From: Mucilaginibacter sp.
Lineage (GTDB): Bacteria > Bacteroidota > Bacteroidia > Sphingobacteriales > Sphingobacteriaceae
Length of the DNA stretch: 64,000 nt
NCBI GenBank assembly: GCA_028288025.1
Contig: JAQBOM010000023.1
Coordinates: forward strand, 62,001-126,000
Direction: 5' to 3'
The position numbers were made by a program, and so were the translations under genes. Shown piece by piece: positions 27,608 through 36,595 of the stretch (positions within the stretch are counted from its first letter, which is position 1; the number at the start of each line of letters is the position of its first letter). The notes under the pieces were generated by a model. It searched no databases. It was given only the letters and a program-made list of their open reading frames with translations, and was not told the origin of the DNA.

Positions 27608-30007
27608 ATGATAAAAAATTATTTAAAAATCGCCTGGCGAAACATCTGGAAAAGCAAGATTTTTTCGGCTATTAATATCATCGGGTTATCGGTTGGTATG
27701 GCCGCGTGCATTGTTATCATGCTGTTTGTTTCGTACGAAAAGAGTTTCGATAATTTTCATACCAAAAATATCTACCGGTTAAATGAGGTGCAAACAATCG
27801 GCGCCGAAGGGGCCACGCAAAAGGTTGCCTTATCGATGTTCCCGATGGGAGCGACGCTAAAGCAGGAATTCCCTGAAATAAGGAACTTTACGCGAATAAG
27901 ATGGAGCGAAAAATATCAGCTAACCCTGGCTAACAATAGGGTATTTTTGCCGCAGGTATTTTTTGTGGATTCCACATTTCTTAAAATGTTTGATTTTAAG
28001 ATCATACGCGGCGACAGGGTAACCGGCTTGTTAAAGCCTCATACAGCGATGCTGACCGAGGAAACGGCAAAAAAATTATTTGGCGACGCAAACCCGATAG
28101 GTAAGGTGATAAATCACTACGGCGATGATACAACCAGTTTTACTGTAACCGGAATAATGGCCAATGTGCCTAAAAATTCGCAGCTTCAATTCGATGCCTT
28201 ATTTTCATTCAGCAGCATCTATAAACCTTGGATGTTTACCAATTGGGGCGGTAACTGGCTTAATACTTACTTTGAACTGGCGCCTGGTACTGATGCAGCG
28301 GCGTTGGATAAAAAATTTCCGGCATATCTAAAAAAACACCTTCAGGGAGATAGCTGGAAATTTTACAAGCTTTTTGTTTTACCGTTAAGGGATGTACATG
28401 CCAATTCGGGCGACATCGGCCTGGATTACATCAACTATAAAAAATTTGATAAAAAGTCGACCAACCTGTTTGCTATTATAGCGCTGATTGTGCTGGTAAT
28501 AGCTTGTGTTAACTTTATAAACCTATCAACAGCCCGTTCCGCGGAAAGGGCAAAGGAAGTGGGCATCCGAAAGTCGATAGGAGCGCACCGTTTTCAACTG
28601 GCCGGCCAGTTTTTGGGCGAAACCGTGCTGATATCCTTTATCGCGTTACTTTTCGCGGTTGTATTGGTTGAACTGGCGTTGCCTTATATCAATCATCTTA
28701 GCGAACGCGAAATATCATTCAATATATTCAGCAGTGTTGCTGTAATCATAACTGTATTTGGGGGCACGATACTCATTGGCTTATTGTCGGGAATTTACCC
28801 CGCCATTTATTTGTCGTCGTTCCAGGCCTCAAGGGTATTAAAGGGCTCCATACAGGTGGGTAAAGACAAAGGCTCATTAAGAAACATATTGGTGGTTACC
28901 CAATTTGCCAGCGCAATTTTCCTAATGATCGCCACCGTATTTGTACTAAGGCAATTGCGCTATATGCAAAGCCAGGATCCGGGCTATAGCCGCGACCAAA
29001 TTGTGAATATACCTTTGGATGGCATTACAACGAAAAAATATGACCTGTTTAAAAGCGAACTGTTGGGCACGACTTTAATCTCAGGCGTAACAGCTTCGCA
29101 GGATATTTTGGGAAGCCATTTGGATCAAACCGGTGTAACCTTTAAGCCCGCCAACGGGCCAAAACAGCAGCTTGGAACAACGCTTTTAGTTGTCGACACC
29201 AATTATCTCACTGTTTATAAAATAAAATTAGCAGCCGGAAAAAATTTCTCGGGCGAAAAAATTCCGGATGGCAGGCAGTATATCGTAAACGAGGCATTGG
29301 CTAAGGAGTTATTAAAAGATCATCCTAAAAATCCGGTATCCTCTTTATTGGGTGCACAATTCGGTTTGGATTCCTTAGGAGTTATTGTTGGTATTGCAAA
29401 AAATTTCAATTTTAATTCATTGCAGTATAAGATCGAGCCCATGTTTATGGTAAGCGCCCGGCATTGGGGGTTCAGAAACATTTCAGTTAAGGTCAATGGC
29501 AGCAATACTACCGCAGCACTTGCCTTAATCAAGTCGAAATGGAATAGTGTTTACCCGGATTACCCGTTTGAATACCAATTTCTGGATGATCATTTCAACG
29601 AGGTTTATAAGGCCGACAACCAAGTTAGCCAGATCGTAAGTATCCTGGCCGGGTTGGCTATTTTCATATCCTGTCTCGGGTTATTTGGACTTGCCTCGCA
29701 TTCCGCCGAAAAAAGAGTGAAAGAGATAGGTGTACGTAAAGTGCTGGGTGCCTCGGTCCAAAATATCACGCTGCTGTTGTCGGCGAACTTTCTGAAACTG
29801 GTTTTAATAGCAAATATTATAGCCTGGCCTATAGCCTGGTTTGCCATGCACAAGTGGCTGCAGGATTTTGCCTACCGGGTTAACATACAATGGTGGATAT
29901 TCATGCTGGCGGGTATAATTTCTATCCTTATTGCATTTTTTACGGTAAGCTTTCAATCGATCAAGGCTGCGGTGGCTAACCCGGTGAAAAGTTTAAGAAG
30001 CGAGTGA
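27608..30007 (+). CDS. FtsX/MacB-type ABC transporter permease (array member 12, last)
   Basis: 799 aa, starting MIKNYLKIAWRNIWKSKIF. FtsX1 has KEVGIRKSIGAHRFQL, with Ser-Ile where most have Val-(L/M/I/V)-Gly, and FtsX2 has KEIGVRKVLGASVQNI. The tail is NPVKSLRSE. It is the last gene of the array. Downstream there is a 261-nt gap with a structured repeat and then a convergent gene. Substrate and partner ATPase are not visible in the window. Confidence 0.93.
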   Translation: MIKNYLKIAWRNIWKSKIFSAINIIGLSVGMAACIVIMLFVSYEKSFDNFHTKNIYRLNEVQTIGAEGATQKVALSMFPMGATLKQEFPEIRNFTRIRWSEKYQLTLANNRVFLPQVFFVDSTFLKMFDFKIIRGDRVTGLLKPHTAMLTEETAKKLFGDANPIGKVINHYGDDTTSFTVTGIMANVPKNSQLQFDALFSFSSIYKPWMFTNWGGNWLNTYFELAPGTDAAALDKKFPAYLKKHLQGDSWKFYKLFVLPLRDVHANSGDIGLDYINYKKFDKKSTNLFAIIALIVLVIACVNFINLSTARSAERAKEVGIRKSIGAHRFQLAGQFLGETVLISFIALLFAVVLVELALPYINHLSEREISFNIFSSVAVIITVFGGTILIGLLSGIYPAIYLSSFQASRVLKGSIQVGKDKGSLRNILVVTQFASAIFLMIATVFVLRQLRYMQSQDPGYSRDQIVNIPLDGITTKKYDLFKSELLGTTLISGVTASQDILGSHLDQTGVTFKPANGPKQQLGTTLLVVDTNYLTVYKIKLAAGKNFSGEKIPDGRQYIVNEALAKELLKDHPKNPVSSLLGAQFGLDSLGVIVGIAKNFNFNSLQYKIEPMFMVSARHWGFRNISVKVNGSNTTAALALIKSKWNSVYPDYPFEYQFLDDHFNEVYKADNQVSQIVSILAGLAIFISCLGLFGLASHSAEKRVKEIGVRKVLGASVQNITLLLSANFLKLVLIANIIAWPIAWFAMHKWLQDFAYRVNIQWWIFMLAGIISILIAFFTVSFQSIKAAVANPVKSLRSE

Positions 30008-30113
30008 TCGGTTAGCGGTCTAAATGTGCAGTTTTAGTTAGGGTTCAGCGTGTTCATCTTCAAAAGATTGGAACAGTAGCTTGATGGATATTTAATCACC
30101 TGTAATTAACGCC

Positions 30114-30229
30114 GTTTAGTTAAAATGATGACAGTTTCGTTAGTTGTAACAACCTCTATCAACTGTTTCACCCTGTTTCATGTTGTTTCAGTCTGTTTCG
30201 TGAAACAACACAATGATTCTTAACTAAAC
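30114..30229. repeat. Structured intergenic element: 10-bp inverted repeat around 10-bp-phased TGTTTC repeats
   Basis: GTTTAGTTAA (30114-30123) and TTAACTAAAC (30220-30229) are perfect inverted repeats. Between them, CTGTTTCA/TTGTTTCA/CTGTTTCG occurs four times at exactly 10-bp spacing (30163-30200) and is closed by the inverse TGAAACAA (30201-30208). It lies between convergent genes. It may be a protein-binding array, a bidirectional terminator or a small mobile element; no T-tract or ORF decides between these. Confidence 0.5.
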
Positions 30230-30268
30230 AATATCGACTTGCACATCTGAAATTTGCACATCAGCACA

Positions 30269-31156
30269 TCAAAACCGATCTTTCATTCCGAGCAATCCCC
30301 AGATACCGCCGCTATGGATAGCGAGTATGCGGCTGCCGGGGGCGAAATGATTTTTTGCGGCGAGGTCGTATAATGCAAACAACATTTTACCTGTATATAC
30401 GGGTTCGATAAGAATACCGGTATTAGCAACAAATTGTTTAACGAATTCGATGAGCTGGTCGTCTGCTTTGCCGTAGCCGCCGAAATGGTAAGCGGTGTGC
30501 AAATGGTAATTGGCAGCCGTGGTTAAAAGCTTGTCGATCTCATCTTTGATGAATTCGCCGTTTTTAAATACCGGCACGGCGTGGAATTGAGTTTGAAGGT
30601 TATGTGCTGTAATGCCCTTGATAATGCCGGCGGCGGTGGTGCCGGTGCCGCTAGCGCAAAAGATATGATCGTAGGTTTCGGTGAGCTCGTCGACCAATTC
30701 GCTGCAGCCCCGGGCGCCCAGTGGCGAGGCGCCGCCTTCGTCTATAAAAAATGCACCAGGGTCGTTTTTAAAGAATTTTCTAAAGAGGGCTGGCTTGTCG
30801 CGGTAGCTTTCGCGATCTGTAAACAGTAAATTCATGCCATGCAAACGGCAAAGAAACAGTGTGTCATTATTCACCTGCTCGCCGCGCACAATGCCTGTTG
30901 ACTTAAACCCAAATTTGGCCGCCGCTGCCGCTGTCGCTAATAAATGGTTTGAATAGGCGCCCCCAAAGGTTACCAGGCGGGTTTTCTCTTCGGCCTGTGC
31001 CTGTTTTAAGATGTACTTTAATTTGCGCCACTTGTTACCCGAAATGATAGGATGAATAAGGTCGTCGCGTTTAATAGAAACAGTTAAACCCTGCTCGTCA
31101 AATAGCTTACTTTTTATCTGGTGAACAGGGCTTAAAAAATCGAGATTGATATCCAT
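30269..31156 (-). CDS. PLP-dependent ACC deaminase / D-cysteine desulfhydrase family protein
   Basis: 295 aa, fold-type II PLP enzyme. The expected lysine lies in SGNKWRKLKY (about residues 39-48), followed by the GGAYSNHL phosphate/substrate loop. A Gly-rich PLP-phosphate loop (CASGTGTTAAG) and a C-terminal HSGGIWG motif complete the family pattern. Family members release ammonia from 1-aminocyclopropane-1-carboxylate or sulfide from D-cysteine; the sequence alone does not separate these, and the conservative call is the family name. The ATG lies 8 nt after the stop of the upstream membrane-protein gene, so the two are probably co-transcribed. A fossil copy of its first 24 codons lies at 32365-32439. 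Confidence 0.85.
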   Translation of the reverse strand: MDINLDFLSPVHQIKSKLFDEQGLTVSIKRDDLIHPIISGNKWRKLKYILKQAQAEEKTRLVTFGGAYSNHLLATAAAAAKFGFKSTGIVRGEQVNNDTLFLCRLHGMNLLFTDRESYRDKPALFRKFFKNDPGAFFIDEGGASPLGARGCSELVDELTETYDHIFCASGTGTTAAGIIKGITAHNLQTQFHAVPVFKNGEFIKDEIDKLLTTAANYHLHTAYHFGGYGKADDQLIEFVKQFVANTGILIEPVYTGKMLFALYDLAAKNHFAPGSRILAIHSGGIWGLLGMKDRF

Positions 31157-31164
31157 TTAGCTAA

Positions 31165-32250
31165 TTAAAATCCGAAACCGATACCGCCGTTAACAGACTG
31201 ATATTGACCGACACTATATGAGGCATACACCTTGAAAAATCCCAAGTCTAACTGAAAGCCTGCATCGGCACGCAAACCGCTGATACTATTTTCGTTGATA
31301 TTTACCGGGTTGCTGACAACTACATAGTAACCTGATTGACCCGGCGCGGTTGATTCGATCGGGAAGTTACCGCGAATGTTTGCAGTTGAATTAACAGTTT
31401 GGTAACCAACTGAAAAAAACGGGGTAAAGGAATGCAGTTTCTTTGAAATAATCGTCTGGAAATCCAACGCGCTGACGGTAGCATCAAACTTCTGTGTTGA
31501 AAAATCAGCAGACGGATTCCCCGGAACAGGTTGTGAGCCGCTGTTAGGCGGCACATTTAATGGCCTTGAATAGGTGATTTTGTTGTAATTCACCGCTATC
31601 GCCAGGTCAAAAGGAATGATTTTGTCCTCGGTAGCAAAATCCTGTATAATATCATGCTTGATGCCAAATCCGATCATACTGACCGAACCCCCACCATTAC
31701 TAAGATCAATAGTTGGAGTAGCGCGGACTGTTATATCGGTGTTTTTTATTATGCCAAATTGCAGTTGTATGTTGGGTGCAGGTATTATTGGCATTTGTCC
31801 AAGCATTGGCAACTGTCCCTGCGGCATTATAAAGGTGTTGATATGGTTGCCCTGATCGTCATTTATATACATCGTAGGGCCAGCAGCTTTGGCGCCGCCG
31901 ATCGTTGGCGCCAAAATATTTGATGGATCTTTAGGTGTTACGTGACTAGACAAGCCAATTTTCGTTACATCAAAGCTTTTGTCCGTTGCGGGTATAAACG
32001 CGGCACTGGCCGATATGCGTAAATCGAAATGGAACAGCTTCTTGGCTTTTGCCGTGTTATTCCAGCCGCTGTTCAAACCTGTTCCGAGTCCTTTAAATAA
32101 AGGATCAACGTAGTTTTGAACCAGTTTGGTTATATCACCCGGGCTCGCTTTAATTAACTGGGCAAAGCCGCCGCCACTGCTTTGTGCCCTTGCTGTAAAT
32201 ACGGTGAAAAATAGAATAGCTACTGTTAATAGTGAATAAGGTTTGTTCAT
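31165..32250 (-). CDS. Exported DUF6588-like outer-membrane-type protein, copy A
   Basis: 361 aa with a signal peptide (MNKPYSLLTVAILFFTVFTA, cut after ARA). The mature part has alternating hydrophobic strands and ends in a Phe-terminated strand (GGIGFGF), the classical outer-membrane beta-barrel ending. I recognise it as resembling the DUF6588 family; its function is not known. It is a tandem paralogue of the gene at 32448, sharing long blocks such as KSFDVTKIGLSSHVTP and KKLHSFTPFFSVGYQT. Relative to copy B it has an extra MPQGQLPMLGQMPI stretch. The upstream region shares ATATATACATATTTGACA with copy B, pointing to duplicated promoters. Confidence 0.8.
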   Translation of the reverse strand: MNKPYSLLTVAILFFTVFTARAQSSGGGFAQLIKASPGDITKLVQNYVDPLFKGLGTGLNSGWNNTAKAKKLFHFDLRISASAAFIPATDKSFDVTKIGLSSHVTPKDPSNILAPTIGGAKAAGPTMYINDDQGNHINTFIMPQGQLPMLGQMPIIPAPNIQLQFGIIKNTDITVRATPTIDLSNGGGSVSMIGFGIKHDIIQDFATEDKIIPFDLAIAVNYNKITYSRPLNVPPNSGSQPVPGNPSADFSTQKFDATVSALDFQTIISKKLHSFTPFFSVGYQTVNSTANIRGNFPIESTAPGQSGYYVVVSNPVNINENSISGLRADAGFQLDLGFFKVYASYSVGQYQSVNGGIGFGF

Positions 32251-32364
32251 GTATTATAATTAAACGACTAAATATATACATATTTGACAAATAATTGATA
32301 ATTATGAAAAATAAGTTCCTTTATAGTAATATAAATGATAATGAGTGAATTAAGGCCATATAGT

Positions 32365-32439
32365 TTATAAAAACGGTAAGCCCTGTTCGTCAAATAATTT
32401 ACTTATTTGATGAACAGGGCTTAGAAAATCGATATCTAT
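32365..32439 (-). pseudogene. Fossil of the 5' end of the ACC-deaminase-like gene
   Basis: Read on the minus strand, these 25 codons give IDIDFLSPVHQI then SKLFDEQGLPFL and a stop. The intact gene starts MDINLDFLSPVHQI, K, SKLFDEQGL. Even the 8-nt spacing to the stop of the preceding outer-membrane gene is the same as at the intact junction (31157-31164). The start codon has become ATA and three codons are missing. It shows that the duplicated unit contained the outer-membrane gene plus the beginning of the deaminase gene. Confidence 0.9.
32377..32423 (-). terminator. Strong hairpin terminator built from the deaminase fossil
   Basis: Arms of 21 nt (32377-32397 and 32403-32423) pair with a single mismatch around a 5-nt loop. 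On the minus strand the hairpin is followed by CCGTTTTTATAA, a T-tract. It lies 24 nt after the stop of the copy-B gene. In the intact deaminase gene the corresponding segments pair only imperfectly, so the fossil has become a better hairpin than its parent. Confidence 0.75.
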
Positions 32440-32447
32440 TAAATCAA

Positions 32448-33524
32448 TTAAAATCCGAAACCGAAACCGGCGTTGGCAGACTGGTATTGACCAATGCTGT
32501 ATGAGGCGTAGAACCGGAAAAAACCTAAATTCAATTGGAACCCGGCATCAGCACGCAAGCCATCGATACTGGTTTCGTTGATGCTTACGGGATTCGTAAC
32601 CGTTACGTAATACGCCGACTGGTTCGGAGCAGTTGACTGGATGGGGAAATTCCCTGATATATTAGCGGTTGAACTGGCGGTTTGATACCCAACCGAGAAA
32701 AACGGGGTAAAGGAATGTAATTTTTTAGAAATGATTGCCTGCACAACAAGTGCGCTAACATGGGCACTTAGCTGTTGTGTCGAAAAATCTGCAGCTTGAG
32801 TTCCGGGCGCAGGCAGCGCACCGGCATCAGGCTGTACGCTTAATGGCCTGGTATAGCTCATCCGGTTGTAATTTACAGCGAGAGCCAGGTCGAAGGGGAT
32901 TACTTTTTTCGCAACGCCGCCGGCAAAATCCTGCAAGATATCATGCTTTATGCCAAAACCGATCATATCAATCGAACCGTTGCTGTTTTTCAAGTTAATG
33001 GTAGGAGAAGCGCGGACGGTTAAATCGGTGTTTTTTAGTATTCCAATTTCCAACTGAATATTTGGTGCCGGGACAACGGGATACACGCCTTGCGGCATAG
33101 TAAAGTTGTTAACCTTTTTGCCATTGTCGTCATTGATATTCATGAGCGGGCCGCTTGCTGTTGTGCCTCCGAAGGTCGGCGCAATTACGTTTGCAGGGTC
33201 GGCTGGAGTAACGTGGCTAGACAAACCTATTTTTGTTACGTCAAAGCTTTTATCCATGTCGGGTACAAACGCACCGCTCGCTGTAAGGCGTAAATCAACA
33301 TGAAATAGCTTTTTTGTTTTTGCCGTATTGTTCCAGCCGCCGTTTAAACCTGTTCCAAAGCCTTTAAATAACGGCTCGATATAGCTATGAACTAACTTGG
33401 TAACATCACCGGGGCTTGATTTAATTAATTGGTCAAAGCCGCCGCCGCTACTGGTTTGGGCGCTCGCTGTAAACGCAGTTAAAACTAAAATTGCAACTGT
33501 TAATAGTGAGTAAGGTTTTTTCAT
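32448..33524 (-). CDS. Exported DUF6588-like outer-membrane-type protein, copy B
   Basis: 358 aa with the signal peptide MKKPYSLLTVAILVLTAFTA, cut after SAQ. Same architecture as copy A: KSFDVTKIGLSSHVTP at about residues 90-105, a beta-rich middle, and a terminal strand ending GFGFGF with a C-terminal Phe as in outer-membrane barrels. Its function is unknown. It lies downstream of a promoter region shared with copy A and ends at the fossil-derived hairpin, so it is probably transcribed alone, while copy A reads into the deaminase-like gene. Confidence 0.8.
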   Translation of the reverse strand: MKKPYSLLTVAILVLTAFTASAQTSSGGGFDQLIKSSPGDVTKLVHSYIEPLFKGFGTGLNGGWNNTAKTKKLFHVDLRLTASGAFVPDMDKSFDVTKIGLSSHVTPADPANVIAPTFGGTTASGPLMNINDDNGKKVNNFTMPQGVYPVVPAPNIQLEIGILKNTDLTVRASPTINLKNSNGSIDMIGFGIKHDILQDFAGGVAKKVIPFDLALAVNYNRMSYTRPLSVQPDAGALPAPGTQAADFSTQQLSAHVSALVVQAIISKKLHSFTPFFSVGYQTASSTANISGNFPIQSTAPNQSAYYVTVTNPVSINETSIDGLRADAGFQLNLGFFRFYASYSIGQYQSANAGFGFGF

Positions 33525-33588
33525 ATATTATAATTTAACGATATAAATATATACATATTTGACAAATAATCAATAACCGGAAAAACAC

Positions 33589-33596
33589 TACTTTTG
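33589..33596 (+). promoter_or_regulatory. -7 box (TACTTTTG) placed for a near-leaderless transcript
   Basis: TACTTTTG fits TAnnTTTG exactly and ends only five bases before the ATG at 33602. With normal -7 spacing the transcript would begin at or within a few bases of the start codon. Confidence 0.45.
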
Positions 33597-33601
33597 CCGA
33601 A

Positions 33602-34630
33602 ATGGAGTCTGAAAATGAGTTAATTGAGCAGGAAGAACAGGATCTGTATGAGCATCTTCGCATTGTAGTTGACAAAGGGCAATCGCCCTTGCGTATTGAT
33701 AAATTTTTGATGCATCGGGTTGAAAACGCCTCGCGTAACCGGATACAGACCGCCGTTGAGCTTGGTAATGTGCTGGTTAACAATAAAACCATAAAGGCAA
33801 GCTACAAGGTTAAACCGCTCGATGTTATTTCTGTCGTGCTGCCACATCCGCCGCGTGATACCGAAGTATATCCTGAAAATATTCCGCTAAATATTATTTA
33901 CGAAGACAACGATGTATTAATAGTTAATAAGCCGGCCGGTATGGTAGTGCATCCGGGTTACAATAATTATACCGGGACGTTGGTAAACGCATTGGTTTAC
34001 CATTTTCAGCAACTGCCTACTTTACCTGGAAATGAGGGACGGCCCGGCCTGGTGCACCGGATCGATAAGGACACTTCGGGGCTGCTGCTTATCAGCAAAA
34101 ATGAACGGGCCATGACCTGGCTGGCAAAACAGTTTTTCGATCATACCATTACCCGCAAATATATCGCATTGGTTTGGGGCGACCTTGAAAATGATGGCAG
34201 TGTTTCGGGTTATATTGGCCGGAGTGTGAACGACAGGCGGGTGATGTCGATTTATGATGATCCTGAAAAAGGGAAATGGTCGGTAACGCATTATAAAGTG
34301 CTGCAGCGGATGAACTATGTAACGCTGATCGAGTGCCAGCTGGAAACCGGGCGTACGCACCAGATCAGGGCGCACATGAAACACATCGGGCACCCGTTGT
34401 TCAGCGACGCTATGTACGGCGGCGATAAAATTTTAAAAGGGACAGTTTTTAATAAATACAAGCAGTTTGTTGAAAATTGCTTCGAACTAATGCCACGACA
34501 GGCGCTGCATGCACAAAACCTGGGATTTTTACATCCCACGCTAAAAAAGAATTTGCTTTTTGAAGCACCGCTGCCGCCGGATTTTGAAATGGTTTTAGAT
34601 AAATGGCAAAAATATGCCGGGTCGGAATAA
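33602..34630 (+). CDS. RluA/RluD-family 23S rRNA pseudouridine synthase
   Basis: 342 aa. An S4 RNA-binding domain at about residues 28-95 (RIDKFLMHRVENASRNRIQ) is followed by the pseudouridine synthase domain with GRPGLVHRIDKDTSGLLL at about 147-164, which carries the catalytic Asp. C-terminal GRTHQIRAHMKHIGHPL is the second family signature. The enzyme isomerises uridines in RNA. The combination of S4 domain and length fits RluD-like enzymes of large-subunit rRNA, but the exact target site cannot be read from sequence. It stands alone, facing away from the outer-membrane gene. Confidence 0.92.
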   Translation: MESENELIEQEEQDLYEHLRIVVDKGQSPLRIDKFLMHRVENASRNRIQTAVELGNVLVNNKTIKASYKVKPLDVISVVLPHPPRDTEVYPENIPLNIIYEDNDVLIVNKPAGMVVHPGYNNYTGTLVNALVYHFQQLPTLPGNEGRPGLVHRIDKDTSGLLLISKNERAMTWLAKQFFDHTITRKYIALVWGDLENDGSVSGYIGRSVNDRRVMSIYDDPEKGKWSVTHYKVLQRMNYVTLIECQLETGRTHQIRAHMKHIGHPLFSDAMYGGDKILKGTVFNKYKQFVENCFELMPRQALHAQNLGFLHPTLKKNLLFEAPLPPDFEMVLDKWQKYAGSE

Positions 34631-34742
34631 AAATAATATCATACTATGAACCAACAGGATGGCAATTTTAGCGGCAAATAAATAAGTTGTAAAATTTTGT
34701 TCTTGTATCTTGCATCCTGATTCAACCTCTTTTTGCTAAACT

Positions 34743-35579
34743 ATGGTCCCGGTTTTTATCAACTTTAATGGTGAGATATACCCGCAGGATGCTAAACTGA
34801 TGGCAGTTGGCAACCGGGCATTCCGGTATGGCGACGGTTTATTTGAAAGTATGCGGATGATGAAAGGACAGCTGAAGTTTGCCGATATGCACGCCGACCG
34901 CTTGCAGCGCGGTATGAAGGCGCTTAAGATTGATGGCTATTCGCAGATGGATACCTGGTTTCTGAAAGAAAAAGCAGAAGACCTTGCCCATCGAAACAAA
35001 GCAAAACACGGGCGGCTGCGTTTAACCGTTTTCCGGGACTCGGAGGGTATGTATGCGCCGACACAAAATAAGGCCGGATGGTGCCTCGAAATGCAGCCCC
35101 TGGACGAACCCCGTTACTTCCTGAATGAAAAGGGTTTGATCATGGATATTTTTACGGAAATACCAAAACCGTCAAATTATTTGTCGAATATAAAAACCTG
35201 TAATTCACTTGTTTATGTGATGGCTGGTTTGTATAGAACACAGAATAAGCTGGATGAGGTTTTTTTATTGAATCAGAATGGTTTTTTGTGCGAGGCCGGC
35301 AGTTCTAATATCTTTATTTTATATCAAAACCATTTATATACCCCGGCTTTAAGCGAAGGTTGTGTAGAGGGTGTTATGCGGCAGGTGATTATCAATCTTG
35401 CCAAACAAAACAATATCCCGGTTACGGAAGCACAGATCAACCCCGAAATTTTATATGAAGCCGATGAGGTATTTTTAACAAATGCAGGCCGGGGTATCCA
35501 AACGGTTATGGGATTTGGTGTACGACGCTATTTTAATGCTGTAAGTAAACGATTGGTTACCGAGCTGAATAAATTGTAA
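34743..35579 (+). CDS. Class IV PLP aminotransferase (branched-chain aminotransferase / ADC lyase family)
   Basis: 278 aa. The fold-type IV PLP lysine is in SNIKTCNSLVYV (about residue 147), with the following class signature around EAGSSNIFILYQNHLYTPAL. The N-terminal YGDGLFES motif is typical. Family members are branched-chain or D-amino-acid aminotransferases, or 4-amino-4-deoxychorismate lyase (PabC) of folate synthesis. The SNIKT form and the short length resemble PabC-like lyases, but the distinction is not secure. No folate or branched-chain gene lies next to it. Confidence 0.85.
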   Translation: MVPVFINFNGEIYPQDAKLMAVGNRAFRYGDGLFESMRMMKGQLKFADMHADRLQRGMKALKIDGYSQMDTWFLKEKAEDLAHRNKAKHGRLRLTVFRDSEGMYAPTQNKAGWCLEMQPLDEPRYFLNEKGLIMDIFTEIPKPSNYLSNIKTCNSLVYVMAGLYRTQNKLDEVFLLNQNGFLCEAGSSNIFILYQNHLYTPALSEGCVEGVMRQVIINLAKQNNIPVTEAQINPEILYEADEVFLTNAGRGIQTVMGFGVRRYFNAVSKRLVTELNKL

Positions 35580-35642
35580 CAACGCATTTACCCAACTTCA
35601 CAAAAAATAAACATACTTTTAAAGCGCCAATTTTAATTAATT

Positions 35643-36506
35643 ATGAAAACTTTTCTTTTTACGGGCGCAGCTTTACTGTTGGCGCTTACTACAGTTAAAG
35701 CACAGGGCAATCATGCTAAAACCGATACGGTCTTCTTTGAAGATTTTAATGAAAAAACACTCGACCGCAGTAAATGGAATATTGAGAACAGGTCGAGAAC
35801 CGTTAACAATGAGCAGCAGGCGTACGTCGACTCAGCAGTAACTATTTACCTGGTACATGGCCGCGCGGCCGAAGGCGCTAAAAATGGGGCTTTGGTATTG
35901 AAGCCAATATACCAGCCTGGATTTACTAGTAATAATAAAAAATACGATTTTATATCGGGCAGGATCAATACCAAACAAAAAATGGAGTTTACGTACGGAA
36001 CCGCTTCGGCGCGGATGAAAATGTCGTCGGGTGCAGGTATGTGGCCTGCTTTCTGGGCGCTGGGTAACGGCAAATGGCCTGATTGCGGAGAAATTGACAT
36101 GATGGAGACTGTTGGAGATTCTTCATGGATCAGCAATGCCTTGCATGGTCCGGGTTATTTTGGCAACACACCGTTGGCCTATCGTTCTTTTTTTCCTGCG
36201 GGGCAGGATGTTACCCAATGGCATGTTTACTCGGTAGACTGGACAGCCGACAGCCTTGTATTTAAGGTGGACGGAAAAGTGACTTATACCGTAACCCGTG
36301 CAATGGTTGAGCATTACGGCCGCTGGGCTTATGATAATCCAAAATTCATTATCCTGAATTTTGCTTTGGGTGGTGGTTACCCGGAAGGTGTTAATAAGAT
36401 AAAGGCACCGTATCCAGGTTTATCCGGATATTCGGTTGAACAAATAAAGGCCGGCAAAGCGAAAATATTAGTCGATTGGGTTTTGGTTACAAGGAAAGCA
36501 AATTAG
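35643..36506 (+). CDS. Secreted GH16-family glycoside hydrolase (beta-glucanase-like)
   Basis: 287 aa with the signal peptide MKTFLFTGAALLLALTTVKA. The active-site motif is GEIDMMET (about residues 150-157), matching the GH16 ExDxxE pattern with the nucleophile and acid/base glutamates. The flanking AFWALGNGKWPDCGE and the distal NFALGGGYPEG strand are also typical. It cleaves internal bonds of beta-1,3 or mixed beta-glucans or related galactans; the exact substrate cannot be told. It is preceded by a short gap and not obviously in an operon. Confidence 0.9.
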   Translation: MKTFLFTGAALLLALTTVKAQGNHAKTDTVFFEDFNEKTLDRSKWNIENRSRTVNNEQQAYVDSAVTIYLVHGRAAEGAKNGALVLKPIYQPGFTSNNKKYDFISGRINTKQKMEFTYGTASARMKMSSGAGMWPAFWALGNGKWPDCGEIDMMETVGDSSWISNALHGPGYFGNTPLAYRSFFPAGQDVTQWHVYSVDWTADSLVFKVDGKVTYTVTRAMVEHYGRWAYDNPKFIILNFALGGGYPEGVNKIKAPYPGLSGYSVEQIKAGKAKILVDWVLVTRKAN

Positions 36507-36595
36507 CAAGCCGATAGGCTATGACAATGATCGTTTTTATAAAAATAGTTTAGTCGTCAGCAAACCATTCTCATTTTAACTCCGTAATTGGTAGT

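Noticed and set aside
30114..30229. CRISPR-like array
   Set aside because: Units are 8-10 bases without spacers of normal length; it is a phased short repeat, not a CRISPR.
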